This document shows, in pieces, positions 8,635 to 17,064 of a DNA stretch of 64,000 nucleotides. The translations under genes were made by a program, and so were the position numbers. The stretch is from Paenibacillus sophorae. GTDB taxonomy: Bacteria; Bacillota; Bacilli; Paenibacillales; Paenibacillaceae. How positions within the stretch are numbered: position 1 is the first letter of the stretch; each line of letters opens with the position of its first letter. The DNA lies in contig NZ_CP076607.1 of the NCBI RefSeq assembly GCF_018966525.1, forward strand, positions 4,960,001 to 5,024,000, in the 5' to 3' direction. The notes beneath the pieces were generated by a model, which did no database searches, was not told the origin of the DNA, and was given only the letters and a program-made list of their open reading frames with translations.

Positions 8635-8652
8635 CTGCTCTGCCGCTATGAT
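8623..8652 (+). promoter_or_regulatory. Promoter of the divergent aminotransferase gene
   Basis: TTTACT (8623-8628) and TATGAT (8647-8652) with an 18-base spacer, about 34 bases before the start codon. The direct repeat at 8606-8634 overlaps its -35 region, as expected for a regulated promoter. Confidence 0.5.
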
Positions 8653-8685
8653 ACCATCAAATCAGAGGGTAAGGAGCATAAGTGC

Positions 8686-9915
8686 ATGAATATTGTTTAT
8701 TCCACCATGGCGCGTCATCTTGGCTCATCGGCCGTGCGCGATATTCTGAAGCTGACTCAAGGAGGCAACATCATCTCTTTAGCCGGCGGTCTGCCGGCGG
8801 AAGATTTGTTTCCCTTGGAAGCGGTTCGTGAAGCTTACAACCGGGCGCTGTCCGGGCACACTTCCGTACTGCAGTACGGCATAACCGAAGGCTATACTCC
8901 GCTCCGTGAAAAAGTTGCCGCAAGGCTGTCCCGGCAGGGAATCGCGGTATCTCCGGCGGAGGTGGTACTGACGACCGGCTCGCAGCAGTCGATCGACCTG
9001 CTCTGCCGGGTGCTGCTTGATCCCGGCGACACGGTGCTCGTCGAATCGCCCACCTATCTGGCCGCTCTTCAAGTGCTGGGGTCCTACCGCGCCAACATCG
9101 TCCCGGTTGCCAGCGATGCGGACGGCATGCTGCCGGACGATCTGGAGGACAAGCTCCGGCTCCATAAGCCCAAGCTGCTGTATGCCGTTCCGACCTTCGG
9201 CAACCCGACGGGAGCGACTTGGAGCGAAGGCCGCAGACGCAGCGTCGTAGAGCTGTGCCGCAGCAATGGCACGCTTATTCTTGAGGATAACCCTTACGGA
9301 GAAATCGCGTTTGCCGGGGGAGACAAAGTAGGACTCCCTGTGCTCGCGGCCATCGACGGCGCTATGGGAGGTGGGACTGTCGTCTACACCGGCACCTTCT
9401 CCAAAATCGTCGCCCCCGCCCTGCGCACAGGTTGGGTCGCGGGCAGTAGGGAGCTTGTCTCCACAGTCGCAAGAGCCAAACAAGCGGCCGATCTGCATTC
9501 CAGCGCCGTCGACCAGCGCGCCCTGGATGAGCTGCTGTCGGGCTTTGATCTTGAAGGGCATATTGCCGCCATTTCCCGCGAGTACGCCGCGCGGATGAAA
9601 GCACTGTCCTTCGAGCTGCGGTCCCGGAATTGGAAGGGCGCCCATTGGGAGGAGCCGCAAGGTGGCATGTTCTTGTGGCTGACGCTGGACAAGTCCATCA
9701 ATACCGCAGAGCTGCTGCCGCTGGCCGTCGCCCGCGGCGTCGCCTTCGTCCCGGGTGAAGTATTCTATCCCGGGGAGCCGGACCGCAGCACAATGCGGCT
9801 GAACTTCACCCATACGCCGCCCCAGCTGCTGCCGCTGGCCGTGAAGCGCCTGGAAGAAGCCCTCGAAGAATGGAGCAGCAAAGGTCTGGAAACCTTGCAT
9901 CCGGGGAGCCTCTAA
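8686..9915 (+). CDS. PLP-dependent aminotransferase (2-aminoadipate/LysN-like class I/II)
   Basis: A 409-residue stand-alone aminotransferase of fold type I. Motifs in order: SLAGGLPAEDLFP near the start (substrate-binding arm), TTGSQQSIDLLCR, PTFGNPTGATWS, LEDNPYGEI, the PLP lysine in GTFSKIVAPALRTGW, and the terminal MRLNFTHTPP containing the carboxylate-binding arginine. The pattern is that of the LysN/KAT-II-like group, which act on 2-aminoadipate, kynurenine or aromatic and branched amino acids; the actual substrate cannot be read from the sequence. AAGGAG precedes the ATG. It is divergent from, and similar in fold to, the MocR regulator, so it is probably that regulator's target. Confidence 0.85.
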   Translation: MNIVYSTMARHLGSSAVRDILKLTQGGNIISLAGGLPAEDLFPLEAVREAYNRALSGHTSVLQYGITEGYTPLREKVAARLSRQGIAVSPAEVVLTTGSQQSIDLLCRVLLDPGDTVLVESPTYLAALQVLGSYRANIVPVASDADGMLPDDLEDKLRLHKPKLLYAVPTFGNPTGATWSEGRRRSVVELCRSNGTLILEDNPYGEIAFAGGDKVGLPVLAAIDGAMGGGTVVYTGTFSKIVAPALRTGWVAGSRELVSTVARAKQAADLHSSAVDQRALDELLSGFDLEGHIAAISREYAARMKALSFELRSRNWKGAHWEEPQGGMFLWLTLDKSINTAELLPLAVARGVAFVPGEVFYPGEPDRSTMRLNFTHTPPQLLPLAVKRLEEALEEWSSKGLETLHPGSL

Positions 9916-9935
9916 TAAAGAGTTTATACCTGTAT

Positions 9936-9981
9936 TCAAAAAGCGGCGGCGCTTCCGGGTTTCCCGGTTGCGCCGCCGCTT
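9936..9981 (-). terminator. Terminator downstream of RNase P RNA
   Basis: AAGCGGCGGCG (9941-9951) pairs with CGCCGCCGCTT (9971-9981). On the minus strand the stem is followed by TTTTTG. It can also act as the end of the convergent aminotransferase gene. Confidence 0.75.
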
Positions 9982-10017
9982 ATTACGTACGTTTGTCCAA
10001 ATATAAGTGTTGCCAGT

Positions 10018-10438
10018 TTAGGAAAGTTTGCCGTAAGCCGGGTTCTGTGCTCTTTGTGGTTCTGACGGGAACTACCCTCCCACTGTGAGCGACAATCATC
10101 TATCTAGGCCGTACATTGCTGCACAGCTCCAGCGACCAACCCGAACGCGCCTCAGGCGAAGGCTGCCTCTTCCTCTCGGAATCGGCCGCGTTCCTTTAGG
10201 TCTTGCTCCAGGTGGGGTTTACCAGGAACGAAGTCACCAGCGTTCCTCGGGGTCTCTTACACCTCGGTTCCACCCTTGCCTGTGCCGCTTGCAAGCAAGC
10301 GGCCATCGGCGGTCCATTTCTGTGGCACTATCCTTCGGCTCGCGCCGACTGGACGTTATCCAGCACCCTGCCTTATGGAGCCCGGACTTTCCTCCCGCGG
10401 CTCAATGCCGCCGGCGATTGTCTGTCAAACTTTCCGAA
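10018..10438 (-). ncRNA. rnpB: RNase P RNA, type A-like
   Basis: This is the catalytic RNA that matures tRNA 5' ends. The ends pair as helix P1 (GGAAAGTTTG near 10435 with CAAACTTTCC near 10021). Universal blocks are present in order: GAGGAAAGTCCGGGCTCC, AGGGTGCTGG, ACCGCCGATGGCCGC, GGCAAGGGTGGAA, GTAAACCCCACCTGGAGCAA, and near the end ACAGAACCCGGCTTAC. The middle blocks (ACCGCCGATGGC, AGGGTG, GGAGCAAG) match the E. coli type A pattern rather than the B. subtilis type B RNA as I remember both. No clear GGU loop for CCA pairing is evident in the P15 region. Its own promoter and terminator flank it. Exact ends are estimates. Confidence 0.93.
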
Positions 10439-10449
10439 CAACATTATAT

Positions 10450-10478
10450 ATTATACAGATTGCGCTATTCCGAAACAA
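10450..10478 (-). promoter_or_regulatory. Promoter of rnpB
   Basis: TTGTTT (10473-10478), a 17-base spacer, and a perfect TATAAT (10450-10455) on the minus strand. This places the start of transcription at about 10440, just before helix P1. Confidence 0.8.
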
Positions 10479-10562
10479 GTGTAATTATTCCCTTTTTCCA
10501 CTGAGATCTACCTCAGAAAACATGGAAGCTCACGCGAAAAATCGGAATAAAGAGCATCCGGC

Positions 10563-11678
10563 TCAAATGAACCGGAACGGTTCCGTATTCACTTCGGAAG
10601 CGTAAACTGGCGTTCCATATTTATGCTCCGTCAGCTTATCCTTGATCCACTCGGCAACCTTTACTTTCATAATCTTCTCGGCATTATGCCCGGGATCGAT
10701 CAGCGCGACGCCGGCCATCAGCGCATCCTGCGCCGTATGGTAGTCGATATCGCCCGTGACCAGCACATCGGCGCCGCGGAAGACCGCGCTGCTTAAGAAT
10801 TTCCCGCCCGATCCGCCGAGCACGGCGGCTTTGCGGACTGGCTGGTCCAGGTCCCCTACCACGCGCACTTTCTCAACGTTCAGGCCGGTTTTCACGGTTT
10901 CCACGAACTGCCCCAGCGTTGTCGGCTCCTTCAGCTTGCCTACCCGGCCCAGCCCGAAGCTCCGGCCCTTGAGATCCATTGAATAAAGGTCATAGGCGAC
11001 CTCCTCGTATGGATGGGCTTTAAGCATCGCCTGAATGACCTTGCCTCGGATGCCAAGCGGGACAATCGTCTCAATACGGATTTCCTCCGTCCGCTCCATT
11101 TTGCCCTGCTCGCCAATATACGGGTCGGTGCCTTCGCGGGGCATAAATGTGCCGTAACCCTCGATGTTGAAGCTGCAGTGACTGTAATTGCCGATCCAGC
11201 CCGCCCCGGCGTTCAGGACGGCATCCAGCACCTTCTGGTGATGTTCCTTCGGTACAAAGACGACGAGCTTGGACAACTGTTCCGTATGACTATCTTTGAG
11301 TGGAGCAGCATTCTCAATGCCGAGCGCCTCAGCCATCCAGTCGTTCATACCGCCCTCGGTCACATCCAGGTTCGTATGACTGATATAGACGGCGATATCA
11401 TTCTTGATGAGCTTCTCGTATATTTTTCCCATCGGCGTATCCGTCTGCAGCTGCTGAAGCGGCCGAAAGATAATCGCGTGATGGGCGATAATCAGATTGC
11501 ACCCGCGGGATATCGCCTCATCGACCACCTCGTCGTTCACATCGAGCGCAACCAGAACGCCTGTAATTTCTTTATGCAGGCTGCCGAGCTGCAGGCCGAT
11601 CTTGTCGCCTTCCTCCGCCACATGCTTTGGAGCAAGCTGCTCCATATATTGAATTACGGTTTGTCCTTTGGCAAACAT
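10563..11678 (-). CDS. yqfO: Nif3-like dinuclear metal-centre protein YqfO
   Basis: A 371-residue NIF3-family protein (often annotated as a GTP cyclohydrolase I type 2 homologue). The metal-binding motifs of the two half-domains are visible: AHHAIIFRP and SHTNLDVTEGGMN in the first, and GDIDYHTAQDAL and DPGHNAEKIM in the second. Between them, roughly residues 130-240, lies the inserted PII/CutA-like domain found in the longer Firmicute members. Biochemical role is unsettled for the family. The ATG is preceded by GGAGGTG and overlaps the end of trmK by 25 bases, as in the B. subtilis yqfN-yqfO pair, so the two are likely coupled. Confidence 0.93.
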   Translation of the reverse strand: MFAKGQTVIQYMEQLAPKHVAEEGDKIGLQLGSLHKEITGVLVALDVNDEVVDEAISRGCNLIIAHHAIIFRPLQQLQTDTPMGKIYEKLIKNDIAVYISHTNLDVTEGGMNDWMAEALGIENAAPLKDSHTEQLSKLVVFVPKEHHQKVLDAVLNAGAGWIGNYSHCSFNIEGYGTFMPREGTDPYIGEQGKMERTEEIRIETIVPLGIRGKVIQAMLKAHPYEEVAYDLYSMDLKGRSFGLGRVGKLKEPTTLGQFVETVKTGLNVEKVRVVGDLDQPVRKAAVLGGSGGKFLSSAVFRGADVLVTGDIDYHTAQDALMAGVALIDPGHNAEKIMKVKVAEWIKDKLTEHKYGTPVYASEVNTEPFRFI

Positions 11679-12433
11679 GCCAGCACCTCCGTGATCTCTC
11701 TGATTCGCGCCTCGATCTCCGTGCGTTTGCTTCCGGCAGATTCAAGCTCTGACCTCGAGAGCGACTCCAAAATACGCTCCAGCTTGGATATTTCATCCTG
11801 CCACTTGGCAGCAAAGACCGGGCTTGGCCGCCGGATCAGCCAAGGGCCCATATGCAGCAGCGTCTCCATGCTGTACGGGCGCTCTCCGCCCGCCTGCGCC
11901 GCATCCGAATACAGGCCTTCGTTGGTTATCCCCTTCTCCAAGTCTTCCGGCACAGCGGTGAGAACTTCATATCGTTTGCCGTCTTCTTCAAGAAGGGCTT
12001 CGGCAGTCAGCACCCAGCCGTTATCCAGCAGCCAGCGGCGAAGAATATCCTCTCCGACATTGGGCTGCAGCACCAGAGTGCGGACAGCTGTCAGTTTACC
12101 TTCCACCTTGCCCCTGTTCAGAATCGAGGCGATCAAAGCGCCGCCCATGCCCGCAATCGTAATGCAGTCCACCTCTTCCGGCCTGAGCACCTCCAGCCCG
12201 TCCCCGCGGCGGACGGAGATGCGATCCTTCAGTCCTGCGTCCTGAACGGCCCTTTCGGCCGCACGGTGCGGGCCTGGGTTTACTTCCCCGGCTATCGCGC
12301 TTACGGCGCGTCCGGTCTGCACGGCAGCCAGCGGCAGCAGCGCATGATCCGAGCCGATATCGGCCAATTTCGAGCCGTGCGGAATTTGTTCAAGCAGCAG
12401 TCCGAGTCTTTGCGATAATTTTACGTTGTTCAT
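11654..12433 (-). CDS. trmK: tRNA (adenine22-N1)-methyltransferase TrmK
   Basis: A 259-residue S-adenosylmethionine-dependent enzyme that methylates A22 of bacterial tRNAs (B. subtilis YqfN). The SAM-binding loop is in LADIGSDHALLPLAAV, followed by AIAGEVNPGP and the catalytic-region motif ITIAGMGGALI. The C-terminal ~70 residues are a helical coiled coil. The ATG at 12433 overlaps the stop codon of the upstream membrane-protein gene as ATGA, and homology begins there; the longer reading frame upstream belongs to another frame. It sits downstream of sigA on the same strand, with a terminator and one gene between. Confidence 0.93.
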   Translation of the reverse strand: MNNVKLSQRLGLLLEQIPHGSKLADIGSDHALLPLAAVQTGRAVSAIAGEVNPGPHRAAERAVQDAGLKDRISVRRGDGLEVLRPEEVDCITIAGMGGALIASILNRGKVEGKLTAVRTLVLQPNVGEDILRRWLLDNGWVLTAEALLEEDGKRYEVLTAVPEDLEKGITNEGLYSDAAQAGGERPYSMETLLHMGPWLIRRPSPVFAAKWQDEISKLERILESLSRSELESAGSKRTEIEARIREITEVLACLPKDKP

Positions 12434-13254
12434 GTAGCCACCCACGCAATCCATTTTTTTCGAAAGAGAAACAGCACCGCCAGTTCGGTCGCAATTTTTC
12501 CAATCAGGAGAAGGGAAATCCACTGCGGGTAATCATGGCGCAGCAGCAGGCTGTCTATTTCAGGCATGAGCCATAGAGCAGCACCTACCGCAAAATAGAC
12601 GCCGGAGACCCCTTTTACCCTATGGTACAGCAGCCAGCTCAGCCAGATCATAAGCACGCACAGCGGAAGCCAGAGCAACTGCAGCTCCCACAGGCCTGCC
12701 TCCGGACGAAGCCTGGCAGCGAAACCGGCATACAGAAGACTTAGCGCCCCGTAACCGCTGAACTGAAGCAGACCGATCCGAAGCTGGAATCCAAGAATGA
12801 TCCAGACCAGCCCGCAAGCTCCCACCAGGATCGGAATCCAAACTTGCGGATTCAGACTATGGAGCGATATCATCCATAAGCCGAAGCCGAGCATCAGCAA
12901 ACTTCCAATTCCCGCCAGTGACAGGCCGATTGCCGGCATTCTATCTCTCCATAGGCTGGCATATCCGTAACAAACCACGAGTACCGAAAGCGCTGTTGCA
13001 AGTTGCAAACCCCAAGGAAAAACGCTAAAATAAAAACCAATTAACAAAATCAAGGAAATAATTCCAAAAGCAAACAGCCATATTTTAATATTCCCCTGCT
13101 GCAAGTTCTGCAGCGTTATCGGATTTTCGCTTTTTACTTTGCCTTCATCTTCGTATAAATTGGTTAGGAAATCGCAGTACTGTTCCGAAAGCAGCCTGGT
13201 GCGGCGCCAGTACTGAATTTCTCTCAAAATAATATCACGTTTTTCCATATTCAA
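12430..13254 (-). CDS. Polytopic membrane protein of unknown function
   Basis: A 274-residue protein. The first ~60 residues are soluble and charged (ILREIQYWRRTRLLSEQYCDFLTNLYEDE), a pattern seen at the start of DUF2157-like proteins. The rest is hydrophobic with about eight predicted membrane helices, beginning around IWLFAFGIISLILLIGFYF. A TTG start at 13254 is favoured because AGAGGG lies seven bases before it; an in-frame ATG two codons later is the alternative. Its stop overlaps the trmK start (ATGA), so it is coupled to trmK. I cannot assign a function. Confidence 0.7.
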   Translation of the reverse strand: MNMEKRDIILREIQYWRRTRLLSEQYCDFLTNLYEDEGKVKSENPITLQNLQQGNIKIWLFAFGIISLILLIGFYFSVFPWGLQLATALSVLVVCYGYASLWRDRMPAIGLSLAGIGSLLMLGFGLWMISLHSLNPQVWIPILVGACGLVWIILGFQLRIGLLQFSGYGALSLLYAGFAARLRPEAGLWELQLLWLPLCVLMIWLSWLLYHRVKGVSGVYFAVGAALWLMPEIDSLLLRHDYPQWISLLLIGKIATELAVLFLFRKKWIAWVAT

Positions 13255-13287
13255 CGGCTATCCCTCTTTTCTAGCGCGGCTATGGTC

Positions 13288-13328
13288 CAAAATAAAAGGA
13301 CCTCCTGCCGCATGCAGCAGAAGGTCCA
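13288..13328 (-). terminator. Terminator after sigA
   Basis: Minus-strand stem GGACCTTCTGCTGC / GCGGCAGGAGGTCC (outer bases at 13298 and 13327) followed by TTTTATTTT. It ends the yqxD-dnaG-sigA operon. Confidence 0.85.
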
Positions 13329-13338
13329 TGAAGAGCGG

Positions 13339-14469
13339 TTATTCCAGAAAATCCTTAAGCCGTTTGCTGCGGCTCGGATGGCGAAGTTTGCGTAGAGCCT
13401 TGGCTTCGATCTGACGAATCCGTTCCCGGGTAACGCCAAACACCTTGCCGACTTCCTCAAGCGTTCTCGTCCGGCCATCGTCGAGCCCGAAGCGCAGGCG
13501 GAGCACATTCTCCTCACGCTCGGTCAGCGTATCAAGCACATCTTCCAGCTGCTCCTTAAGCAGCTCGTAAGCCGCCGCGTCCGCAGGGGCAAGCGCCTCC
13601 TGATCCTCGATAAAATCGCCCAAATGGGAATCGTCTTCTTCCCCGATCGGAGTTTCCAGCGATACCGGCTCCTGGGCAATCTTCATGATCTCCCGAACCT
13701 TTTCAACACTAAGCTCCATTTCGGCTGCAATTTCTTCCGGCGTGGGTTCGCGCCCCAGTTCCTGCAGCAGCTGGCGGGATACGCGGATCAGCTTGTTGAT
13801 GGTTTCCACCATATGAACGGGAATCCGGATCGTACGCGCTTGGTCAGCAATGGCACGGGTAATGGCCTGACGGATCCACCAGGTTGCATAAGTGCTGAAT
13901 TTGAACCCTTTGTTGTGGTCGAATTTCTCCACCGCTTTGATCAGACCCATATTGCCTTCCTGGATAAGATCTAGGAACAGCATTCCCCGGCCTACATAGC
14001 GCTTCGCGATGCTGACTACCAGCCGCAAATTCGCCTCAGCCAGACGGCGCTTCGCTTCTTCGTCGCCGTTCTTGATCCGCATGGCCAATTCAACCTCGTC
14101 ATCGGCGGACAGAAGCGGCACACGGCCGATTTCTTTTAGATACATACGAACAGGGTCGTTAATCTTGATTCCGGGCGGAAGCGACAGATCATCGTCAAAG
14201 CTGAAATCGTCGCCATCTCCGCTCTCGTTTTCATCATTTGGACGAAGCGTTACTTCCTCGTCGTTGTCGTTAACGACTTCAATCCCCAAATCGCTAAGCT
14301 GCTCATAAAATTCATCCATTTGTTCGGGGTCCTGATCAAATGGCGACAGTTTCTCCATGATATCTTTAATATTCAGTGAAGATCTTTTCTTGCCAGACTC
14401 AATAAGCTGATCTTTGACCTGGTCGAGCGTAAATTCCGCCTCCAGTTCGGTGTGCTGATCGTTCGCCAT
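13339..14469 (-). CDS. sigA: Primary (housekeeping) RNA polymerase sigma factor SigA
   Basis: A 376-residue group 1 sigma factor. An acidic N-terminal region 1.1 precedes region 1.2 (DPVRMYLKEIGRVPLL). Region 2 contains RLVVSIAKRYVGRGMLFLDLIQEGNMGLIKAVEKFD and the -10 recognition helix YATWWIRQAITRAIADQ. Region 3 follows (IRIPVHMVETINKL), and region 4 ends with the -35 reading helix-turn-helix TLEEVGKVFGVTRERIRQIE. GGAGGGAG precedes the ATG. It is directly downstream of dnaG, the conserved macromolecular synthesis arrangement; rpsU is elsewhere (33188). Confidence 0.98.
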   Translation of the reverse strand: MANDQHTELEAEFTLDQVKDQLIESGKKRSSLNIKDIMEKLSPFDQDPEQMDEFYEQLSDLGIEVVNDNDEEVTLRPNDENESGDGDDFSFDDDLSLPPGIKINDPVRMYLKEIGRVPLLSADDEVELAMRIKNGDEEAKRRLAEANLRLVVSIAKRYVGRGMLFLDLIQEGNMGLIKAVEKFDHNKGFKFSTYATWWIRQAITRAIADQARTIRIPVHMVETINKLIRVSRQLLQELGREPTPEEIAAEMELSVEKVREIMKIAQEPVSLETPIGEEDDSHLGDFIEDQEALAPADAAAYELLKEQLEDVLDTLTEREENVLRLRFGLDDGRTRTLEEVGKVFGVTRERIRQIEAKALRKLRHPSRSKRLKDFLE

Positions 14470-14508
14470 TATTCGACTCCCTCCTCCCTAGATACATCCT
14501 GTCAACGT

Positions 14509-16329
14509 TCACTGTCTTTCTAGGGCAATAATCTCACTTGCTATTTGTGCCGCACGCAAAAAATCACCGGCTTTTTCCGCCTGAATCATTTCTTCCCGTT
14601 TCTTCTCCATCATGCGCTGCACGGGATATTTCCGCACCTCGCGGATATAATCATCCAGTACCTGCGTGCTCCAGTCCGGCGGCGACTCCATCATGGAAAT
14701 CGAGGCTGCGATCTTCTCTAGCCGATCGTCCTGGAGCGAGGACAGAAACCGGCTGATTTCCGGCTGCTTGCCTTGCGCGTAATAGGCGTATAGATAAGCG
14801 GCGATAGCCGCATGATCATCGATGTTGAAATCTTCTCCCAGATGTTCATTTACATACGCGGCGGCGTCACCATCCTGAAACATCAGGGACAGCAGACTCC
14901 GTTCCGCGGCATGGTAAGCCGGAAGCAAGGTCCTTGCTTGAACCTGCCCTTTTTTATGCCTACCATTATTCCACCTTTTAACGTTATTATCCCCTTCGGG
15001 CATGTTTTTTTGCATCGAAGCCCTGAGCAAATTGCAATCCTGCTTCAAGCTGTCGTAACTCAGTTCCAGCTCGGAGGCAATTTCCTTCAGATACACTTCT
15101 CTTTCCGTAGAAGAATGCAGGGAAGCAATAATTTGCAGCGCCTCCTTGACATAAGCGATTTTGCCGTCTTCCTCTAGGAGTATATGGTTTTTTTTCAGAT
15201 ATATAAGCTTAAATTTTACAGTTGAAACCGCGGATTCAATGATTTGTTCCCTGAAGCGGTCTCCTCCATATTGAGCCACAAATTCATCAGGATCCAGTCC
15301 GCCAGGCAGCACCGCCACCTTGACGCGCAGTCCGGTCGCTTCGAGCATCGGGAGGGCCTTCATCGCCGCAGCTTGTCCCGCCCGGTCTCCATCATAAGCG
15401 ATCACGGCTTCATCGGCCAAAGCTTTCATCATCGACGCATGATTCTCCGTTAACGAAGTGCCCATGGTCGCCACACCGTTCTGCACACCCGATTCCCAGG
15501 CCGAAATGACATCTCCGTATCCTTCAAAAAGAACGATTTGCCGCGTTTTGCGGATAGATGCTTTGGACTGGTGCAGATTGTACAAGATCCGGCTTTTGTT
15601 AAAAAGCTTGCTCTCCGGAGAATTCAAATATTTCGGCTGACCTTCCCCGAGAATTCTTCCGGCGAAAGCCACCACTTTACCGGCACGGTTCGCAATCGGA
15701 AAAATAATCCGCCCGCGAAAACGGTCGATATAACCTTTGCCTTCGCTTCTTGAGGACAGCAGTCCGCCTTTTTCCATTTCGGCAAGGTCGAAATTCCGTC
15801 GTTCCAGAAACTGAAGCAGCGTATCCCAACGATCTGGAGCATATCCGATCTGGAACTGGTCAATCATTTGGTCGCTGAATTTCCGGGATCTTAAATAATC
15901 CATAGCGGCTTTGCCGTATTCCGTATTCTTCAGCAAATAATGATAGAACTTCGCAGACCATTCATACGCTTGAAGCAGCCGGTCGAGTTCCGGACTATGC
16001 GCGGACTGCATGCCCCCCGCGCCTTCCGGTACCGGAATGTCGCTCTCTTCGGCCATAATCTTGACGGCTTCGGGAAAGGATAACCCTTCGATTTCCATCC
16101 TGAATTTGATGGCATTTCCCCCCATGCCGCAGCCGAAACAATGAAACACTCCACGATCCGGAGTTACTGTGAAGGAAGGGGTGCTTTCCGAATGGAACGG
16201 GCAGAGGCCCCACAAATATTTCCCCCGCTTGGTCAGATGGACAACTTTCCCTACGGTATCAACAATATCATGCCGCGCCAGCACGCTTTCGATAACTTCC
16301 TCGGGGATATTGCCGTGTCCGCTTGCCAC
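14509..16329 (-). CDS. dnaG: DNA primase DnaG
   Basis: Makes RNA primers for replication with the replicative helicase. In its 606 residues the N-terminal zinc finger is seen as CPFHSESTPSF and HCFGCGMGGNAI. The TOPRIM catalytic core has LFEGYGDVIS (catalytic Glu) and AYDGDRAGQAA (metal-binding Asp pair). The C-terminal ~150 residues are the helicase-interaction region. The GTG at 16329 was chosen because AAGGTGG lies six bases upstream; a TTG two codons earlier is too close to it. A 40-base gap separates it from yqxD and 39 bases from sigA, so all three form one operon. Confidence 0.96.
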   Translation of the reverse strand: MASGHGNIPEEVIESVLARHDIVDTVGKVVHLTKRGKYLWGLCPFHSESTPSFTVTPDRGVFHCFGCGMGGNAIKFRMEIEGLSFPEAVKIMAEESDIPVPEGAGGMQSAHSPELDRLLQAYEWSAKFYHYLLKNTEYGKAAMDYLRSRKFSDQMIDQFQIGYAPDRWDTLLQFLERRNFDLAEMEKGGLLSSRSEGKGYIDRFRGRIIFPIANRAGKVVAFAGRILGEGQPKYLNSPESKLFNKSRILYNLHQSKASIRKTRQIVLFEGYGDVISAWESGVQNGVATMGTSLTENHASMMKALADEAVIAYDGDRAGQAAAMKALPMLEATGLRVKVAVLPGGLDPDEFVAQYGGDRFREQIIESAVSTVKFKLIYLKKNHILLEEDGKIAYVKEALQIIASLHSSTEREVYLKEIASELELSYDSLKQDCNLLRASMQKNMPEGDNNVKRWNNGRHKKGQVQARTLLPAYHAAERSLLSLMFQDGDAAAYVNEHLGEDFNIDDHAAIAAYLYAYYAQGKQPEISRFLSSLQDDRLEKIAASISMMESPPDWSTQVLDDYIREVRKYPVQRMMEKKREEMIQAEKAGDFLRAAQIASEIIALERQ

Positions 16330-16369
16330 TAACAACCACCTTCATCCCTTGACAAATAAATAATATTCG

Positions 16370-16849
16370 CTACGGCTGAACATTCTCCTGCAATAATTTC
16401 AAAAGTTTTGTCAGTTTATGTTGAAAAGTATTTCGATCCTCTGCGGTAAACGGCTTAGGCCCTTTGGAGTAACGGCCTCTCCGGCGCTCTTTCGCCCTGG
16501 CATGCCTGCCTTCAAGCATCATATCCATATTGGTCTCATCGTATGTCTGTCCCCTGAAAGAAAGGGCATGACATCCTTTCGCAAGCGCCAGAGCCGCAAG
16601 GCCATAGTCGCCGGTCAGTACGATATCCCCGGATTTAATGTGATTGGCAATGTAGAGGTCGGCGCTCTGATCGCTGTTGTCTACGTGCACGATTGTCACG
16701 CCTTCACCACCGTGGAGTTCGTGAGCGTAGGACGACACCATGATCACCGGAACTCCATAAGCGCGGGCGGTGTCCGCCGTTTCCTTCTTGACCGGACAGG
16801 CATCCGCATCGACCACAATGGTTATTTCCCGAGTGTCTGAGCTTCCCAT
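16370..16849 (-). CDS. yqxD: YaiI/YqxD family protein (UPF0178, PIN-like fold)
   Basis: A 159-residue protein with the acidic motifs of the YaiI/YqxD family: VVDADACPVKKE at the start and SGDIVLTGDYGLAALAL in the centre, plus a basic C-terminal part (ARAKERRRGRYSKGPKPF). These acids suggest a PIN-like nuclease fold, but no activity is established. In B. subtilis yqxD likewise lies immediately before dnaG and sigA. No strong ribosome binding site is visible before the ATG at 16849. In B. subtilis ccpN (yqzB) and ppsR (yqfL) lie between glyS and yqxD; both are missing here. Confidence 0.9.
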   Translation of the reverse strand: MGSSDTREITIVVDADACPVKKETADTARAYGVPVIMVSSYAHELHGGEGVTIVHVDNSDQSADLYIANHIKSGDIVLTGDYGLAALALAKGCHALSFRGQTYDETNMDMMLEGRHARAKERRRGRYSKGPKPFTAEDRNTFQHKLTKLLKLLQENVQP

Positions 16850-16929
16850 AGTCTGTCACCGTTTCCCGTGTAATATATATACGCGACGATCCCAAAAAAT
16901 CCTGCCGGCTCTATCCAATCTTTAAAAAG

Positions 16930-16984
16930 CGTAAAATACGGAACGATAGGCCATAAGCTTACGCTTTGGGCACCGTTCCGTATA
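16930..16984 (-). terminator. Terminator after glyQS
   Basis: ATACGGAACG (16936-16945) and CGTTCCGTAT (16974-16983) form a 10-bp stem with a 28-base loop. On the minus strand it is followed by TTTTACGC. Confidence 0.65.
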
Positions 16985-17064
16985 TTTATACCCTAAACCC
17001 GCCTTCTATACCACCAAACCGACACTTTCTTCACAAAAGCCGGCATGCGGACTTCAGTCAGAAG

